Shown here: piece after piece, positions 22,911-32,913 of the stretch | Layout of the letters: every line of letters begins with the position of its first letter | How positions within the stretch are numbered: position 1 is the stretch's first letter | Source of the DNA: Hymenopellis radicata | Taxonomy: Eukaryota; Basidiomycota; Agaricomycetes; Agaricales; Physalacriaceae | Length of the DNA: 32,913 nt | Assembly: GCA_015501595.1 (NCBI GenBank) | Contig: JADNRX010000564.1 | Span: 1-32,913, forward strand | Direction of reading: 5' to 3' | Translations under genes and position numbers: made by a program | Notes under the pieces: model-generated | What the model was told of the DNA's origin: nothing | Seen by the model: the letters and a program-made list of their open reading frames with translations, nothing else | Databases searched by the model: none

Positions 22911-24428
22911 ATGTACGAGAAACCCAAACGCTGCATTCACATCTGGGTGTCGGGTGTAGTCGTTCAGTATTTGGTATCGAACCAACATTGATTCATAATA
23001 CAAAATACAATGTCACGGTTCCGCACAACACTCTTTCACTCGCGAGAAGGGTATGGCTTGAACGCTATGCACGGGAACGTGTCGCCATACGGTTTAGAAG
23101 ACATGCGCCTCACACCAGCAACGTCAAATCCCAGGCCCAGATACCAGTCACGCTTCAAGCACAATCAGAGACGAATGAAAGAATGAACACGGTCAACATA
23201 CGTTCTTCTCTGTATGCGTCACCAATCCTACTTGCCAGTTCTCCTCGGCCGCCTAGAACCCATCAGAACATCGTCATATTCAGAGCGCATGAGACGCGTA
23301 CGCGTAGTTTGATCCGTTCCATGATGCTGGTTCGAAACCCATGGTTTTTGTATGCATGGTCAGTAGCCAACAAACTCACCCAGTACCCGTCCATGAAAAA
23401 CTAGTGACATAGTAAGCAAGGTAATAATGGATATAGGTGACGAGCAGACCGAGCTCAGTTTCAAGCTTTCCATGAATTCAACAACAGTTTTCTGGAGTTG
23501 CAGTGACAGTGAGATCGTTGTTCCCAACCTTGAAGAAAACGCATATGACCACATGCCACCAAGTGGCAAGCGCGCGTTTCGGGCATCACAGAGTCCATGA
23601 ACTCGTTGAACGCAAGTTCTTTCTGCTGCTCGCTGCATAATGCACATTAATATCTGTATGATGGGAAAAGACTATTCACGACTTACGTGACGAAAAGCCC
23701 TTTTCCCGGAGCGAAACACAAGGACATAGAACGAATGGGAGCAGGTAGTGAAAAGCACGGGTCGGGTACGGGTTACCCGTTATTTTCCCCGCGGGTCTTG
23801 AACGGGGCACGGGTATCCCGAAACCCGGTGGATGAGTGCTTGATTTGTGCCCGCCGACGAGGAAGGAGGGGATCCTGGCGAAGATATTGTTCGTGGATGA
23901 TGTATACACGCTGGTCGCATAGTTGCTTGTACATCCTCAGCATGCTCCTCAAGAGCCTGTCCCACTAGCCATTCAATGCGCGCCTCCCATTACTGCTCGT
24001 CGTCGTCTCTCAGGAGCGGGCGGGGCAGGGAGACATGGGTATGCAGGCATCGAACAGGATCATGCTATGTTAAACTGGTGCAAGACACGCGCCACCGTCG
24101 GGCCGTCTGCTGTTTCGTGCCCTCAGACGCGCGGAGGCGAGTATCTGCTACAGGGATTTGGCGCGCATCGAAACCGCGGCAGTCCTCGTCGACGCAGGTC
24201 GGTGGCGGGAGAAGGACACCGTGTAGAGGCTGCCATCCAGATCCGGAGCGATTCCATGCGCCTTGAGTTTGGGTCAGAATTGCACTGGGCGTCGACGTCG
24301 GCAGGTCGGCATGATTGCTTGTACGCTGTCAGCTGGCGCCTTCCGCAACCACCACCCTATCTGCGCCTACAGTCAAGCGCGTCTGCGAATGCTATGTCGC
24401 TCAGGACTGCTATACCACGCCCTTGGTC
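22911..24428. other. No recognised gene; weak coding-like traces
   Basis: Nothing here can be assigned. At 23450-23640 the minus strand can be read as KELAFNEFMDSVMPET, and at 23880-23975 as ALEEHAEDVQATMRP. Both look protein-like but are too short to name. Around 23757-23835 there is a cluster of CGGGTA/ACCCG words (see findings). Confidence 0.35.
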
Positions 24429-25440
24429 CTAGTCCAGCCTCCAAAACACGTTCCATGCCCTGTATATGGTCCTGTCAAGGCATCGCGCCCACCGACGCGC
24501 TTCTGCCGGCACTGCCCCCGTTGTCGTCCATGACGGTAAGAAACAGGAATGAAGTTGGTGACGTCTTCCGACCCACTGATCTTCCGTCCAGTCTCGCGAA
24601 GACAGGCGTTCAACGTTCAACCGGCACACATCCAAGTCGTCGCTGACCGGCCCAAAGCCAAGTGACAGGTGATAGGTACATGGCCAGAGTGAACTAAGTA
24701 TCAAACTTGTTAGAATGAGTACCATAAGTAATAAAGAGAACACTTACAAGACGACGACGCCGCTCCTTGGAGAGCAAGCGACAATGAACATCTACATCAA
24801 GAGACGGCGGGTGGTCTAGGTGATTTGTGGGCAGTCGAACAACAACGGGCTCATTCCACGCGTGTGGAACATCGCGGTGCGACTACGAGCAAGCGGCGGG
24901 GCAATTCACCGAAGCAGGTTTCAGATGCAGGTCGTCGACATCCGTATCGAGTCTCGCCGTCCACTCGCCCACATTGCCGTCGCTAAGACAGACAGTGAAC
25001 CGACGCTTAGTCAAGTCGTTGTTCACCGGCGCGCAGCCAAGTGACGGGTCCATGGTTAACCTCAGCTGACAGTCGAGTTAAAAGCAACTGGCGAAAGAGT
25101 CGCTCAGTAACCAGAAAACAGATGAGGGATAACATTGACTTACCAGGAAGGCGGACGACGGTCATATGTGACTGTCCTGTAAATCTAGATGAGTACTAAG
25201 TAGATAATGAAAGCAAGTATGAGGATTGCCTACTCAAGCTCGAGCAAGTCTGCAATTGTCGAGTGTCGGGTTGGGAGGATAAGAAGGGCGTCGTAGACGG
25301 CAGGTGTTACTACGCCGTACAAGAGGTCTTGGAACATGGCGAACAAAGTAAGGCCATCCTTATCGTCATGGGTTCCAGCGTCGTCACCGAGTCGGATCGC
25401 GAGTTCTGCTGGAGGACAAGCCGTGTCATTCCATGGCTTT
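24429..25440 (-). other. Unrecognised multi-exon coding-like region
   Basis: Several minus-strand segments look coding but match no family I know. At 25230-25440 one open frame reads ELAIRLGDDAGTHDD, then LTLFAMFQDLLYGVVTPAVY and ALLILPTRHSTIADLLELE. At 24883-25053 another starts MDPSLGCAPVNNDL and reads FTVCLSDGNVGEWTARLDTD. Beyond a likely intron (GTAAGTGTTC...TTAG, about 24692-24745) a third segment reads SLGFGPVSDDLDVCRLNVER. The second and third are visibly related to each other, both as protein and DNA (24590-24665 versus 24961-25041), so an internal repeat is present. GT-AG pairs of 50-80 nt lie between the first and second segments. In-frame stops suggest either unrecognised introns or decay. 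Confidence 0.35.
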
Positions 25441-26148
25441 TAGGGGCGCGCGCTGGCGAACTACGACGACATTCAGTAAAGGCATTCAATTTGTGCAGAA
25501 CGCACGCACTAGTGCATCGATACCATCTCAACCATTCCTTCATCGTGGGGGCCGCGTAAGAACAAGTATGGAACGAGTCGACTGTAACCAAATCCTGTCA
25601 GTACCGACAATGACTTGAGCCAGGGAATAGCTTACTGGGCGTAGATGTGAAGCATCCGACTGTGAACTTCGGGGGTCGTCTCCACAGGCGCGGTAGTCGT
25701 CTTCGCAATGGCCTGGGGCAAAGGTAAGTTAACATGGAACGGAAGGGAAGATACGTCGTACCGCGGAGGGCAAAAATCCGCTTTAGACCAACAACTGAAG
25801 GAAGCTAACAGAAGGTAAGTACATGGCAGTTCGTCTGGGGACAATACCGCACCAAATGGCCGAGGATCCCGTTCACCAGCGCTGGCACTATCGAGGGAGG
25901 CTCAAACACACGATGCATATTGGTCAGATATCCATGATGTATCCTTCCCCGCCAATGTCCCTGCTTTGTAAGTCGCACACACAGACGTTGGTCGTCCCAT
26001 CCCGACAAGAACGAGTTGGCAGACGGCGACGACGTCGCCGGTCCGCTGATCCAGAAATATTCACAAACACATCTTGATAGGCGGTCCATCTCCCCGACCT
26101 CAAGAAGAGTTCAAACTGCTACTCCCTCGTCCGCTGCACCTTCCATAA
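25441..26148. other. No recognised gene
   Basis: Short open frames on both strands and a few GT-AG pairs are present, but no consistent reading emerges. It may belong to the unrecognised regions on either side. Confidence 0.3.
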
Positions 26149-26436
26149 TGGGGACCTCCATATAATCCTGAGCAGGGAGGAGGTTATAGAGATGGTTCGG
26201 ATGATGGTCCTGGTGTGACCGATTACTGCACAGGGCGGCGCTCAGAAGGGGTCGTCGTCAAGGCACAGGAAGAACTGACTCCAAACGGTACGCAGCAGCA
26301 TCGCTTGGACTCGACGATGGCGCGTGACAGCGGCGTGAATACCCCTCCGAAACATCCAGCTCAACCCGTGCAGGTACCTTGGATGAATGAATACCATCCA
26401 TTCAAGGTGGGATGTGAAGAGTACGTTGAATCATAG
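26149..26436 (+). other. Coding-like disordered polypeptide segment, family unknown
   Basis: A 95-codon frame with no start codon at its beginning (it follows a TAA). It reads GPPYNPEQGGGYRDGSDDGP, then KAQEELTPNGTQQHRLDSTM and GVNTPPKHPAQPVQVPWMNE. The Gly/Pro/Asp/Gln-rich composition suggests an intrinsically disordered linker or tail. It could be one exon of a larger lost gene. A GTACCT after PAQPVQ is a possible donor. No function can be given. Confidence 0.3.
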
Positions 26437-27058
26437 GTAGACGTTGAACCCGGTATTCTGGTCTTGGAAATGAGCCACAGAGAACAAGAAAGCGAGTGTA
26501 TCAACGCACGACTGATATTGGGGCCTGATTTCCTGCAGAGAACAGCGGGGCTGCCTACTTCTTTTCGTCTCGGAGAACACCGAAGTCATCGTGGTGGATT
26601 CGGAGGAACTTGAGTAGCAGCAAGCATGCACAAAGTAGGGCTGTCGGCGAAACCAGCTATCAAATATGACTGTCAGAAAAGCTTGCCCTCACAAAGCCTG
26701 ACCCGACTGAAGAAAATTTCTCATAAGCGACATATCCCTATGCGAGCACCGTGTAACGTACCGAATCACTATGCAAGAAGTAGTCGACCTGGGATAGCAT
26801 GACCGCATGCTACATGCGTGAAAAGTGTCGGATGTTCATCTCGCTTTGACAGGGACTGACACGCCTAATTGTTGAAAAGGATATCCTGGTCGTCCATAAA
26901 AGGTGACGAGTCCACTCATACCGGCTTGTTTCGACGAGGACATGGAAGTCGAGAATAGAGCGAAGCACTTGGCTCTCAAAAAGGAAAATCGCGCGTCGAT
27001 CGATTATCCATCTCCCACACTATTCCACACGGTATTAAGTATCCTCTCACAGCACCCT
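26437..27058. other. No recognised gene
   Basis: Nothing supported. The last part, from about 26903, contains an open frame that runs into the repeat block, but its first 150 bp match nothing else in the window. Confidence 0.35.
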
Positions 27059-27200
27059 CCCCTCGGCGCAATAATATTACCATCGTCATCGTCTGGGCCT
27101 TCTACCCCGAAACTCGCGAGTTTTGCGCCTCGTTCCTATTTGAGCAAACCTCGCGCTCGAGGAGACGGACGTTCCTCTCGCCAGCAAAAGCCCTGGCACC
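27059..27200 (-). repeat. Outer part of the DUF6535 3'-flank block, copy 3
   Basis: Reverse complement of about 2105-2285 of copy 1 (shared words include GCGCAATAATATTACCATCG and CTCTCGCCAGCAAA). It stops at TGGCACC (27194-27200), where the insertion begins. The block resumes at 29064 after the insertion. Confidence 0.75.
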
Positions 27201-29063
27201 CAGGCCCTAAGGGACATTTCGTACATGATCCCCTCTAATTACAGGCATTGATTTCATACATGTAGCCCTCTAATTAGTAGTCCACCTCATAGCGAGAGGT
27301 CATGCATGACTCACCGGGTTGTGCATTACTTTGTTACAGGATTCAGAATCCCGTTTACCATCCCAAATGAGCAGTATCTTTGTTCCTGAAAGCAACGGTT
27401 ACTTGAAATAGAATGCTGGCGCGCTCAGCGTTATCGGACCGTCGAGAATCGACTTCGCGATCTCGATAAGCTTTGTCATCAGTGTTCTTCTGCCAACCTG
27501 CCAACGACGGCACTACTTACTAGGCACCGGTGGTAGTGATTGGCGCATCGTGCCGCATGCGTCATTTTCAGACTACAGCGCTATTGTCATGAGCGACAGA
27601 CATACAAGTAAGGGAACTCAGCGGAGATGATACGTTCACAGCACGCCGACTGTGATCAACTCAGAGAGTCATGATGACGCACAGTCAGCGGTCGCAGATA
27701 AATGTGCGGCGCAGTGGGTTGGACACTGGCAGGCTGATCAGGCGTAGAGCGCATTCGAGGTGCGCGGGTGTTGATGGTACTGAAGGTCGCTGCTGTAGGA
27801 GGCACGTTTTAGGTCTTGGATCCCGACATGACGGCATAGCCATGGGCAGGCTCGTGGAATGAAATCTTGTTTTGTAGTATATCTCCAGAATCCCGCAGTA
27901 TCATGTTGAAACTGAGCTCAGGATAGGCCGAGTTGACTTCGAAGCGGTCAGAAGGACAAGTATGAGCTAGCTGTGATTGAAATTTGTAGGGAACTCACGC
28001 TCGCGATGCTTCGACATGCAGGTTACAGTTAGAGTACTTGAGCACCTTTCGATCACGACGATGATTTCGTCGGACGAAAACTCAAACTCATCTGTCCCGA
28101 CCCTTCTGACCTTCCGGATACAATGCAATGTGGTTCAGCATGGCTTCGCTTCATGGCCCGCCACCATTACCACCTGTCTGGATGTTAGAGCATGTTGCGC
28201 AGGTTCAGAAGTCCGATAAAGCTCAAACGGGTTCTGCACCTGACCTGAGCCGCCGTGGGTTATTTCAGAACAGAGGAAGTGCAAAAGTCAAGTCATATTC
28301 GGGAGCTACTAACTCCAATCACAGCCGTTCCAGCCTGAAGGGGGATAAATCGCAAAAACGCGCAGCGCTACGCATTCGCGGCATGCGGACCGAAGAAGCA
28401 ACCAGGCCCGGACAGTGCCGAGCGGAGTTCATATGAGCTGTACAGTTGCGGATCAGTGGATGGGTACCTAATTAGAAACTACTGTGACGGACGGTACTGT
28501 CTGGCGGCGAGCAGCAGGCGGGGGCACCGAATGCCCCCGCCATATCCAGAGTTTGTTGAAGGAGCATGGCCGTCCGCTTTGCCGTAGGCCGCAAAACAAA
28601 CAAGCTGTGCACGGCAATGCCCGAGTCATTTTTCGCGCGATTGCATGTTTTTTTACACCACTGGGGACCATGCACTCGATCCTGAACGTGTCCCATACTG
28701 TCTGGCTCTGTATTCGTCCCTTGTACCACCCGTAGAGTAGCTATACATTTTCATTTATTGCGCCACATTCATCCAGAGATGCGCTGAGAAATGACTAAGC
28801 TTTTCGATCATGATCGCGATAGACTGAATCGCTTCTCTTCTCTGTGCCTAGTTGAGCCCGATTTAACGAGAGCCGAATATGGTGAGGAGGCGGGACGGCC
28901 ACGAGTCAAGGCGGGTGGAGCTCATACATGATTCCTCTCATTTCTGCATGCTGTTATCAGGTCATTTATGAGCTCTAGTTCTCCTAGTAATTAGAGGTGT
29001 ACATGTATGAACAGCAGGGTTGTAATAAGAAGGGATCATGTATGACTAGGCTATTATCGGGTG
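27201..29063. mobile_element. 1.86-kb TIR DNA transposon-like element (non-autonomous, hAT-like by ends)
   Basis: The insertion splits the DUF6535 3'-flank block. TGGCACC stands on both sides (27194-27200 and 29064-29070), giving a 7-8 bp target duplication, and copy 1 has the unsplit sequence. The ends are inverted: CATACATGTA, CCTCTAATTA.TAG and TACATGATCCC occur near both termini in opposite orientation over about 75 bp, with spacer differences. The left end begins CAGGCCC and the right end, read inward, CACCCGATAA. A CA start and 7-8 bp duplication fit hAT-type elements, but this is inference. No transposase is seen. The interior has only short, random-looking frames. Confidence 0.7.
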
Positions 29064-29070
29064 TGGCACC

Positions 29071-29432
29071 TGGGACGAGAAAGCACATTTCAAGAAAGGG
29101 CTTGCGGCTGGAGGGAAGAGGAAAGATCTTGCTCAGAGCGAGGGAACACCCAGCGTCCAGTCTCACAGGAATGACACGAATGAACTAGCTACTACATTTC
29201 GACGTCTGGATACCGCCAGTGGGTACGATTACGTTTCGCTGGACCGCAGATTATTCCTAGAGTCTGTGATCCTTAAAATGAAGGTCCCGCGACGCGTACT
29301 ATGCACACCGCACATCAATCTCCGTCCGATGTTGATGATAACTGGGATTCCGCCGGTAAGGCTGCATCAATGCCACTCGTCTGAGTCTCAAGGTCAGGGA
29401 TCAAGACTCCTTCGACCTGTGTGAGGGATTCG
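29071..29432 (+). repeat. DUF6535 3'-flank block with convergent frame, copy 3
   Basis: Equivalent of 1751-2125 in opposite orientation. The convergent frame is interrupted near 29140 by a small deletion but is open again from about 29180 to 29424 (TNELATTFRRLDTASGYDY). The block is continued on the far side of the transposon at 27059-27200. Confidence 0.65.
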
Positions 29433-32326
29433 TCAGTATTTCGTGTCTAAGAGTAATGGACTTACATGTTCAGCGTTTTCGAAGACCGCGTGCAGCGTTT
29501 CCAAGCCTTTTTCCAGATATCTCAGCATCTTCTGAGAAGAAAACCGGCGCGCAGTCCAGTCTACCAAGGGATATTTGCGGAATGCCGCTCTGGTAGAGAG
29601 GGTCTGTAACGAGAGCGGCCACGGGAATAGAGATGTCTCTGGAAACGGTGTTCGGGCCCATGCAAGGATGGCTTTCAGTTCCGTATCACAGACTTTCCAC
29701 GACGTATGAGTTGGGCATATTTTAGCCAGGAGGAGGAGGTGTACGACAAGGTCTCGGGGGTAGTCTAGAGGCACGGGCCCTGGCTCGGCGCTTATTGCAA
29801 CGATCAGCATGAAACCGAGTACAAGCTGTTGCGGTCGGTGAAGATATTCGCAGAACTCACGACGGTTCGAGTCCGGTGCCAGATTATAAAGACCCTCGAG
29901 ACAGCCCACAATAACCCGATTGGGGAAATCATGCATTGGTATCCACTGGCGGCCGCCACCGCCACATACCACCCATTCCGTGAAGATGAACCTCATCCAC
30001 CCTTCATCCCTGAAGATTCTGTACGCATCCTCGTGACCACGAGACAATGCATTGCCCATTATGGCCATGGGCATATGGAGTTTTGGGATTGCGACATCCT
30101 CAAAGTCAAAATCATACTGAAGGCAGTCATAGAAAGCCACCCAGGTTTCGAGAAGGAATTCAAGCCTAGGAAAGTGGAATACGGGAGTGTGGAAGGACGA
30201 CCTATAGTAAAATGCTTGAATGTTGGATAGACATGATAACCAGGGCATATCTTGAATCACTGGTATAACACTGCACAAGAAGTCGAAATCCAGTGTCCAA
30301 TGGGCCCCATTGGGCATCACATCAGGATCTGCAATGAGCCCCACAACGCAAACAAGGAGCTTGAGATATTCGCAAACTGTGAAGTCGTCCATATCATACT
30401 GGTGCTGAACATGAGAAAGGGCCAGTTTCCCGGTGGCTAGCAATGTTCTGTGATACGAAGAGATGCTAGACTCGTCACGATTGGCATAGTCCTCCAAGTG
30501 GGGCCATGTGAGAAGAGTATCCCAGATTTCCGGTCGAGCCCAGATGACTTGTGTACCCGTCATCAACGACGCACGGGGACTAGTGGCAGGTGGTGGACTG
30601 ATGATGGGGTATAGGAATTGAGCCAATAAACATTTGTCACTGATAGGAAAGGAATAATGCACACGAAGGACTATGCGTTCCCAAATGAGAGGATGCATGA
30701 GCACGTCGGCGTGGCTGAAGAAGAAGGGCACCGCCTCGGAATTATAGAAAGTCCCACTTCGGCACCAACTAGCAGCTATGATACGTGGATCCCGATCGCT
30801 GTCCGAGTTGTCTCCAAAGTCCTCTGCTACTTCTTTGTCATTGTCCGTTCGAAGGAACAGATAAGAGCGACACAGGCGCTCCAGCACCCATGGCTGGCCA
30901 GGCAATTCGAGAGCTTCTTGGATCAGTTGATCGCGTTGGCTCTGCATGTTCAAGGCATCACTCCATTTCGTTGTAGCATAAGAGTGCGATGCGGCAGGAA
31001 GCCCGCTGATACCCTGTAAGACAAGAGAATGGACCGTGGGGTTTGGCGACATCTGATACAACCAGTCGAGAGCATCGACACAGAGAGTATCATGTGCGTC
31101 TCGGACTGCGTCAGACTCTAGTTGGGTCAACGACTTGGATAACACCACCGAAGCGGTGGAAGACTGCTGTTCCGGCGAACTATAGATATCTGTGAATGAC
31201 TGGTGTTCTGATGGAACAGTATCCAGCTTGCAGATGCGACGATACGCCACGAAACAATGATGAACGGTTTGCCACCAGAGTTGTCTAACAGACTGAATAC
31301 CGAGCCGGACAGCTCGATAAACATGATGAATGAAGTCGGTCAGCGGTGTCTGGTAGGGACACTGCGGAAAGACAATCGGGATTGTATTGCTGACGAGGTA
31401 GAGCACGCAGACAAGGACCGTGAGTGTGCCAACAGCCCATGCGAGCGAGACACGTAATGGGACGTAGAAAAGGGCGAGGCCGCGAAGAAGAGTAGGAGGG
31501 AGGTGTGCATAATGATAGGGAGCATTCCAATGATGATAAGAACGCGCCATTTCTTAAGGCCCATGAAACGAAACTGGCGGATGTGGCTGCGAAGTCCCGG
31601 TGTACCAGAACGGAAGGTCATGTACCGGTGCAACCATTGTTTCACCAGGACGGCGGCGAGAGCAACGACGAGGCTGGTGACGAGACTGACGACCCACAAT
31701 CCGTTGATCCAAATGTCAATCACATCAGGCTCGAATTTCTGGGCGGGGTTGATGGAAGGAGTCGTAACATTCACCGTCGTACTACCATCAACCATGGCAA
31801 GTTGAACGACGAGAAGATCGTGGAGGAGGAGAGCGGACATTTGCGAAAAGTCCGCTTGAAGGTTCTGCGAAACCTGTACAAGAACGATGTAACCACGGCA
31901 GAGAAGAGACCGGCCTAGCATGTCTACTCAGTAACAATGCTCAACGACGAGCTTGAATACGTACGAATACCAGCATTACATCCAGACCATCGCGGGATTG
32001 GCCAACCATGTTTTCGTCGAAGGCGGCGGCTTCTTCAACATAACACGCCAAGCTCTCGCATTGGGCGCGGTTTCCTGGCCGTAAGGATCTTCTGGGAACC
32101 GCGCCACATAGTCATCATTGAAAGCAGGCCGCGAAAAGCCCTGCCTTCCGGCATCCTGCGCCAGCCCAAAGAACGTTTTCGTGGGCTGCGCGGGTTGAGG
32201 TACAGGTGCAGGACTTGGCTGGATGTCTTCGGCCTGCATTGGCACGTCCTCCACAACCGCGGGGCCGGGAGCAGACCCACCCGCAGGTATTTCCTGCCCG
32301 TCGTTGGATACTTCGTGGATTGACAT
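29315..32326 (-). pseudogene. DUF6535 family membrane protein, copy 3 (near full length, three 1-nt deletions)
   Basis: Exon 1 is 31965-32326 (starts MSIHEVSNDGQE), intron 31915-31964 (GTACGT...CTAG), exon 2 29466-31914, intron 29417-29465 (49 nt) and last exon 29315-29416 (33 codons plus stop). Content follows copy 2: Pro-rich N-terminus, the DUF6535 membrane domain with four predicted helices (WINGLWVVSLVTSLVVALAA, VGTLTVLVCVLYLVSN), then a long helical region open for 705 codons. Compared with copy 2 it lacks one base at about 32041-32046 (exon 1), one at about 31880 (start of exon 2) and one at about 31480-31485 (between helices 3 and 4). Each shifts the frame. About 970 residues would result if all three were assembly errors; as written it is a pseudogene. 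It has a serine-rich insert near 31150-31210 that copy 2 lacks. Confidence 0.8.
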
Positions 32327-32913
32327 GGCGTGCTGCTAGTGTGAAAGCAAGGTGTTTGACAGAAGCTGCATGGCCCTGTTGTTATTCCGTGATCTCATTG
32401 AACCTGTAACAGAACTCACCGCATGTGCTACTACATCGTGGGATTCGTCGTCCACGGTCGTGCCCGGGCAAAAGGCACCACATCGTTGGTAGTCAAGTAA
32501 GAGGGTACCTGTTCAGTAAATGCGTACTCCCCGCAAAGCCTACATCGCGCTGTAACGCACCAAATGGCGGTTTAAATCCCAAAGATGTAGTGGTGGTTAT
32601 AAACAGGGCCGAGGCTACTACAGAGGCGGGTTGTCGAGGCGATGTGCTTACTGCAATGCATTTCGACGCGCTGGAATAGCATACACCGATTTTTTCCCTC
32701 GTAAACAGTCATTCCACGGCCATTTAGAGCATTAGTCAGCGCATTAGATATCGTAAAAGGGTCGTGCTGTACCAAATAAAAACACAGTCAATAGGATATC
32801 ATCATGATGTGCGGTATAAACGCACGAACTTGGCTCCTAGCGGCGGTGCTGGAAGATTCTTCTTCCACGGTAAAGCTGACACGCCTATTCGTTTATGTCG
32901 GTCCAGAAATGGA
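32327..32913. other. Upstream region of DUF6535 copy 3, no gene
   Basis: Presumed promoter side of copy 3. It matches the copy 2 upstream region at 32327-32400 and again, more loosely, at 32610-32890. The window ends inside this similarity, so the duplicated unit continues beyond it. No coding sequence is seen. Confidence 0.45.

Noticed and set aside
23329..23340. GGTTCGAAACCC, tRNA T-loop-like word
   Set aside because: The flanking bases do not pair as a T stem, and no acceptor stem or D-arm consensus lies upstream at tRNA distance.
29864..29874. GGTTCGAGTCC, a perfect RNA polymerase III B-box/T-loop match
   Set aside because: It lies inside the DUF6535 coding exon (the SNRRE region), with no A box or cloverleaf around it. 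Copies 1 and 2 have diverged bases at the same codons.

Overview
The window looks like nuclear DNA from an agaricomycete (mushroom-forming basidiomycete). Genes are split by very short GT-AG introns (about 45-75 nt) with CTRAY-type branch sites. It mixes two conserved housekeeping genes with lineage-expanded families: DUF6535 membrane proteins, F-box proteins and FunK1-type kinases. No ribosomal RNA, tRNA or CRISPR array was found.

Layout. 1-4.1 kb: a 5'-truncated, frameshifted DUF6535 gene (copy 1, +), shared repeat blocks, and the remains of a FunK1-type kinase (-). 4.4-7.6 kb: a conserved divergent pair, COP9 signalosome subunit 7 (-, four exons) and a Ded1/DDX3-type DEAD-box RNA helicase (+, three exons), sharing a 165-bp promoter. 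7.6-11.1 kb: intergenic DNA with a degenerate direct repeat, then an F-box protein gene (+) with one frameshift at a six-T run. 11.2-19.7 kb: a second DUF6535 gene (-) cut in two by a 4.56-kb DNA transposon-like element (12773-17332) with about 60-bp terminal inverted repeats and a 10-bp target duplication. The element has no transposase that I can see, but carries fragments of an M36 fungalysin-type metallopeptidase gene with an intron. 19.7-27.2 kb: repeat-derived DNA, a broken leucine-rich protein gene (+), another copy of the repeat blocks, and two unrecognised coding-like stretches. 27.2-29.1 kb: a second transposon-like insertion (1.86 kb) with its own inverted repeats. 29.1-32.3 kb: DUF6535 copy 3 (-), nearly full length but with three single-base deletions. 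The window ends in DNA shared with the upstream region of copy 2.

How it fits together. The 4.4-11.1 kb stretch is the ordinary gene core. Both flanks are accessory DNA built from duplicated modules: DUF6535 gene, its 3' flank with a convergent open frame, a TNPGEFL/ETEKK block and FunK1 remnants. These modules were later hit by transposons. The best-supported observation is that the two halves of DUF6535 copy 2, 4.5 kb apart, join exactly at the duplicated target site once the element is removed. All family names come from reading motifs in the sequence; no database search was run.
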